A stretch of 60,000 bases of DNA from Hydractinia symbiolongicarpus (taxonomy: Eukaryota; Cnidaria; Hydrozoa; Anthoathecata; Hydractiniidae), in assembly GCF_029227915.1 (NCBI RefSeq), contig NC_079888.1, positions 14,059,001 through 14,119,000 on the forward strand, written 5' to 3'. The stretch's first letter is position 1, and each line of letters starts with the position of its first letter. Below are positions 56,720 to 60,000 of the stretch, one piece after another. Both the position numbers and the translations under genes were made by a program. The notes under the pieces were generated by a model. The model did not search any database and was not told the DNA's origin. It saw only the letters and a list, made by a program, of their open reading frames with translations.

Positions 56720-57556
56720 TGTTACCGTCTAAGTTAGATAAAAATTAAAAAAAGGAATTTCAGTTTGGTGTTCCTATAATATAATTCACTAGCACTACTT
56801 TTGTTAACACCCGCGGACAAAATTCGAAACAGTCCTGTCTAAGAACAAACATTCTATTTGGAATTCGAGAGCCCCGATAGAATTTAACTTTGTAAACAAA
56901 ACATTACGATGTTCGACACGTACAGAATAATGCGTAAAGTTGAATGCGGAGCTAAAATATATTGAAGTAATTATTTTAACTAGCAAGGCAGCCAAGAATA
57001 ACGTGGGCTTCGATAACCACAAAGCTAAAGGAACAAATCTGAAAATGAGAGGAGACGTATTTGTTATGATTTTGTCGCCCTGTATTTAGTATTTTTGATA
57101 AAACTGGATATCAGCATCGTTTTTATGGACAATGTAACTAGCCATGTTGAAGAAGCATCCACACGGAAAGTTGCTGAATCTGGTTATTTTAACTGTTAAA
57201 CTTGACATTGTTGTTATGTTTATCCTATGAAAATGTTTTTATCGATAAATGTATTGTAGAAGTTAGATATATAATCATTTCCAATGCTTCTTAAAACTTG
57301 TTTTTCGTGCTTGTTTACATTTTAAGCTACCATTTTTCTTGACGACAGGCAATACCGCAAAATATCGGCCCGTTGTCAAGAGCGAAAAGCCAATCAGAAT
57401 GCCTAAAAAAACGTATTGCCCGCTTGAAAAATCCAGACGGTTAACAATAAAATATAATGTTATTTTAACATTAAAATGACGTTATGCGCCTACTGGAGAC
57501 GCATTTTTTGTTCAATTTTAACTTTTAGTTTTTGCTTTCTAGACGAGTAAAAAGGA
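56720..57556. other. 5' flank of the MFS-like pseudogene
   Basis: No gene is seen. It contains the fragment of the 56.6-kb MITE near 57351. Confidence 0.45.
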
Positions 57557-58696
57557 ATGAAGAAGATCCAAAATGTTGCCTTGCACGCCCTTATCTTTTA
57601 TGCTGTTGGAGTTGAAGTTACCTCGTTTGCAATATTCTTGTTCCCTCATTTTGTTGACGATATTGATCGCAGTAGAGCATAATCATATCTTGCTATTGGC
57701 CATTTTCTCTTTTGGTTGATCTCACTTATTGCAGATCCTCTCGTAGCAACAGTTGCCGATAGAACAGGGGCAATCATGACGATGCTACTAGTATTAGGAG
57801 TCATCAAAGTTACGAGTTTCCTCGTTTATATGTACACAAGAAACATTTATTTAACAATCTTTTGTTTGGTTCTAGCAGGGTTGTCGAAAAACTTCCAGCC
57901 TCTTGCGATTTCTGAAGTCAATAGAGTTACCGAATCGGATAACAAATCCAAATCAGTGAATATATTGAATATGACGTTGTTGTTTGGAAGTTTATCAGAG
58001 GCCTTGTTGCAGTTGATGCCGATTGGATTACAGTTTGGATTTCTATTCTTTTCCCTTTCTTCAAGTGCAATCCCGATAGTTTTTGCAGCTCTCTTATACT
58101 TATTGAGTCTGCCATTGGTGTTTTTGCTGTATAGAAAAGAAAAAGTAGAGCCATATGCGAAAAGAAAATCTCAGAAAAGCGTAAAGAAACACTACACATC
58201 CGCTAAATTTACAATTTTCGTTATCCTTTTGTTCAGCTTTACAATGGGTATGACATTGGAAGTGATGACTTTATCGCTTGTGGAGTATAGCAAAAAAGTT
58301 GATATCAAAGAAACTCTGTTAACGGCTTTTTTCCTGTCCCGTTATGTCATGGCCATATGAACAAGTTTCTGTTTACCACTTCTAATAAAAAGATTTGGAA
58401 AACGAACCAGTTACTTAGTATTGATACCCTCAATAAGAGTTATTTCAGTTGCGCTTACTTTCGTTGCGTGCATTCTAAAAAATGTACAAATAAGCGTTGA
58501 CTTATTATGTTTATCGAATATGATTTTAGCAATGGCGTACTTTATAGATGAAGCGACCCTCTTGCCGAAGTTATGGAAGTTAAGCCAAAACGTTGCATTG
58601 CTTTCGGACATGTTTGTGTCGTGTGGTAAAGTGGGTTTCTTTATGGGATTTACGTTCCCTCTCTTTTTAACGTTCTATAATTGGTTTATTCAATAA
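57557..58696 (+). pseudogene. MFS-like membrane transporter with two in-frame stops
   Basis: A single intronless frame of 380 codons begins at the ATG at 57557 (MKKIQNVALHALIFYAVGVE) and ends at TAA 58694-58696. It is broken by TAA at 57680 (codon 42) and TGA at 58358 (codon 268), with no frameshift. About ten hydrophobic segments alternate with short loops. ADPLVATVADRTGA after the second segment and RFGKRTSYL in the second half resemble the duplicated motif A of the major facilitator superfamily, with a basic central loop (KRKSQKSVKKH). Substrate unknown. Lack of introns suggests a retrocopy or a naturally intronless gene. Confidence 0.65.
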
Positions 58697-58852
58697 ATTT
58701 GATTCTTCTGGCAACAAATATTTATTTTTTATTATATGCTGGTTTAGTATAACCTCAGATTTTTACCAACTCTGACTACAATATGTATTGTTAGTATGTC
58801 TTTCACGTATTAATCTTGTTTGGTGTAGGGGTGGGTATGAAGTGCCCGCGGT

Positions 58853-59085
58853 AAATTCTATTTTATTATCTCAGTAAGAAGCTCAATAGTTTTAAAACTT
58901 TGTGACTATTAATAGTTTATGACTAACATTTTTCCAAGGAGTTCAAATCCACCATCCACCAAAATTCTATTTTATTATCTAAGTAAGAAGCTCAATAGTT
59001 TTGAAACTTTGTGACTAATAAGAGTTTTATGACTGGCATTTTTCCAAAGAGTTCAAATCCATGATCCAACAAAATTCCATAACTT
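58853..59085 (+). repeat. Tandem duplication, ~118-bp unit x2
   Basis: Two adjacent units begin AAATTCTATTTTATTATCT and end GAGTTCAAATCCA-TGATCCA-like sequence. They differ by scattered substitutions and one or two indels. Confidence 0.9.
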
Positions 59086-60000
59086 TTAATGTAATGATTA
59101 TATGAGCATGAAATTTTCACGAAATGTTGATGTAATTGGTTCACAAGTTCCAGCTAATTTTTGCCACCTGCTAAATCTGTTTCCCCCGATTTTTAGGATT
59201 TCAATCCGATATAGGATATAGGAAATCATTAGGATTTTTTGACTCTTCTATGACTATTTATTTATTTTTATGTGGAAAAATCAAATAATATGTTATAAAC
59301 CACTTAGACACAGCGTTCTTAAACAATTATAAAATTCTATTTACGTTTATTACGTTAAAACCCAAAATTATATGTGCATTGTACACATATTTTTGTGTCT
59401 TAAACACATGTTGTAACAAGAAGCCACCGAGGACTCCTCAGGTTGTTGTTTTGACTTCAAATATGATCATTCGAATGCCATCATATATCATAAAAAGAGA
59501 GAAAAAAGAGTGGCAACAAAATTTTAAGTCTAGGATCCAAAGTTTTGAAACTTTTAAATGAGAAAAAAAATCTAAAATCTTAAAACTGTTATTGGTCGTT
59601 ATGAAGACAACAGGCATTCGTTTTAGCACCAAAATGAATGTATTCTGAAATGTATAGAAAGTATTGTTTAGAACTATTGACATAAATATATTTCTTCAAC
59701 AACTTGATTCTTGAAAATTAGTAAGAATATAAAAATTAGGATTTTGACTAGTAGTTGAAAAAATCAGACATGTCACGTGACCAAAACGTGTATTTCCCAG
59801 ATCGATAAAAAATTTTGCAGGCCAGTTTCTAAATTACAAATAAATATCATTGAAATTATGAAGATGCATCGTCTTCTTTTTACTGACATTGCAAAAATAT
59901 TATAAACATTTTAGGCATGTCACATGATCAAAGTGATTTTTTGCAGACTGAGGCAGGATAATATAGACCAACAAAAATGTACACAAAAATTGTTTTGTGA
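59086..60000. other. AT-rich DNA, no gene recognised
   Basis: Two short frames (59379-59561 plus, 59438-59683 minus) overlap each other and show no motif. Confidence 0.5.

Noticed and set aside
36746-58696. Reassigned stop codons, since long frames contain TAA, TAG and TGA without frameshift
   Set aside because: All three codons occur, in transposon and pseudogene frames only, together with frameshifts in related copies. The two intact host genes use stops normally. Decay explains it better than a code change.
1-60000. tRNA, rRNA or other structured RNA genes
   Set aside because: I saw no stretch with convincing tRNA or rRNA signatures. A covariance-model scan (tRNAscan-SE, Infernal) would be decisive, and any high-scoring hit would overturn this.

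Overview
The window is AT-rich animal nuclear DNA. It has spliced genes with GT-AG introns, secreted and membrane modules typical of Metazoa (LDL-receptor class A, discoidin/F5-8C, a type I receptor) and dense transposon debris of families common in invertebrates (piggyBac, BEL/Pao, CR1/Jockey-like LINEs, Penelope, THAP/YqaJ transposons). A cnidarian, perhaps a hydrozoan, is my best guess. No single feature proves it, and no rRNA, tRNA or mitochondrial marker is present.

Layout. 1-8.4 kb (minus): a spliced single-pass receptor gene running off the left edge, with signal peptide, Cys-containing ectodomain, Thr/Ser stalk, one membrane segment, a 28-nt micro-exon and a cytoplasmic tail carrying several YxxL-type tyrosine motifs. 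11.7-16.3 kb: a TIR element, a second TIR element split by a 5'-truncated LINE, and two exons of a paralogue of the receptor with matching splice phases. 18.8-22.4 kb: microsatellite, degenerate tandem repeats and copies of a short hairpin-headed repeat. 23.2-27.6 kb (plus): a complete four-exon gene for a secreted LDLa + F5/8C protein. 31-36.2 kb: a BEL/Pao remnant, a frameshifted LINE reverse transcriptase, and an opposite-strand LINE that encodes a 2A-like motif and has lost most of its reverse transcriptase. 36.7-39.6 kb: a piggyBac-type transposase interrupted only by two in-frame stops. 42.8-48.3 kb: a multi-exon pseudogene of a CXC (tesmin/TSO1-like) family. 50.1-55.2 kb: a 5.1-kb composite element bounded by inverted CpG-rich GACGTC arrays, with convergent SWIM-YqaJ and THAP-DDE genes, both truncated at their shared 3' ends. 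55.5-58.7 kb: a Penelope-type GIY-YIG remnant, a small MITE and an MFS-like transporter pseudogene.

Three full copies and several fragments of a ~0.72-0.75 kb TTAA-flanked MITE (CCCTATTCGG ends) lie across the window, two of them in host introns.

Probable functional host genes are the receptor and the LDLa-discoidin gene. Most of the rest is mobile DNA in decay. The most novel observations are the tyrosine-motif receptor with its phase-matched neighbouring paralogue, and the composite SWIM-YqaJ/THAP-DDE element with its GACGTC arrays. No database search was possible, so family names rest on motifs I recognise.
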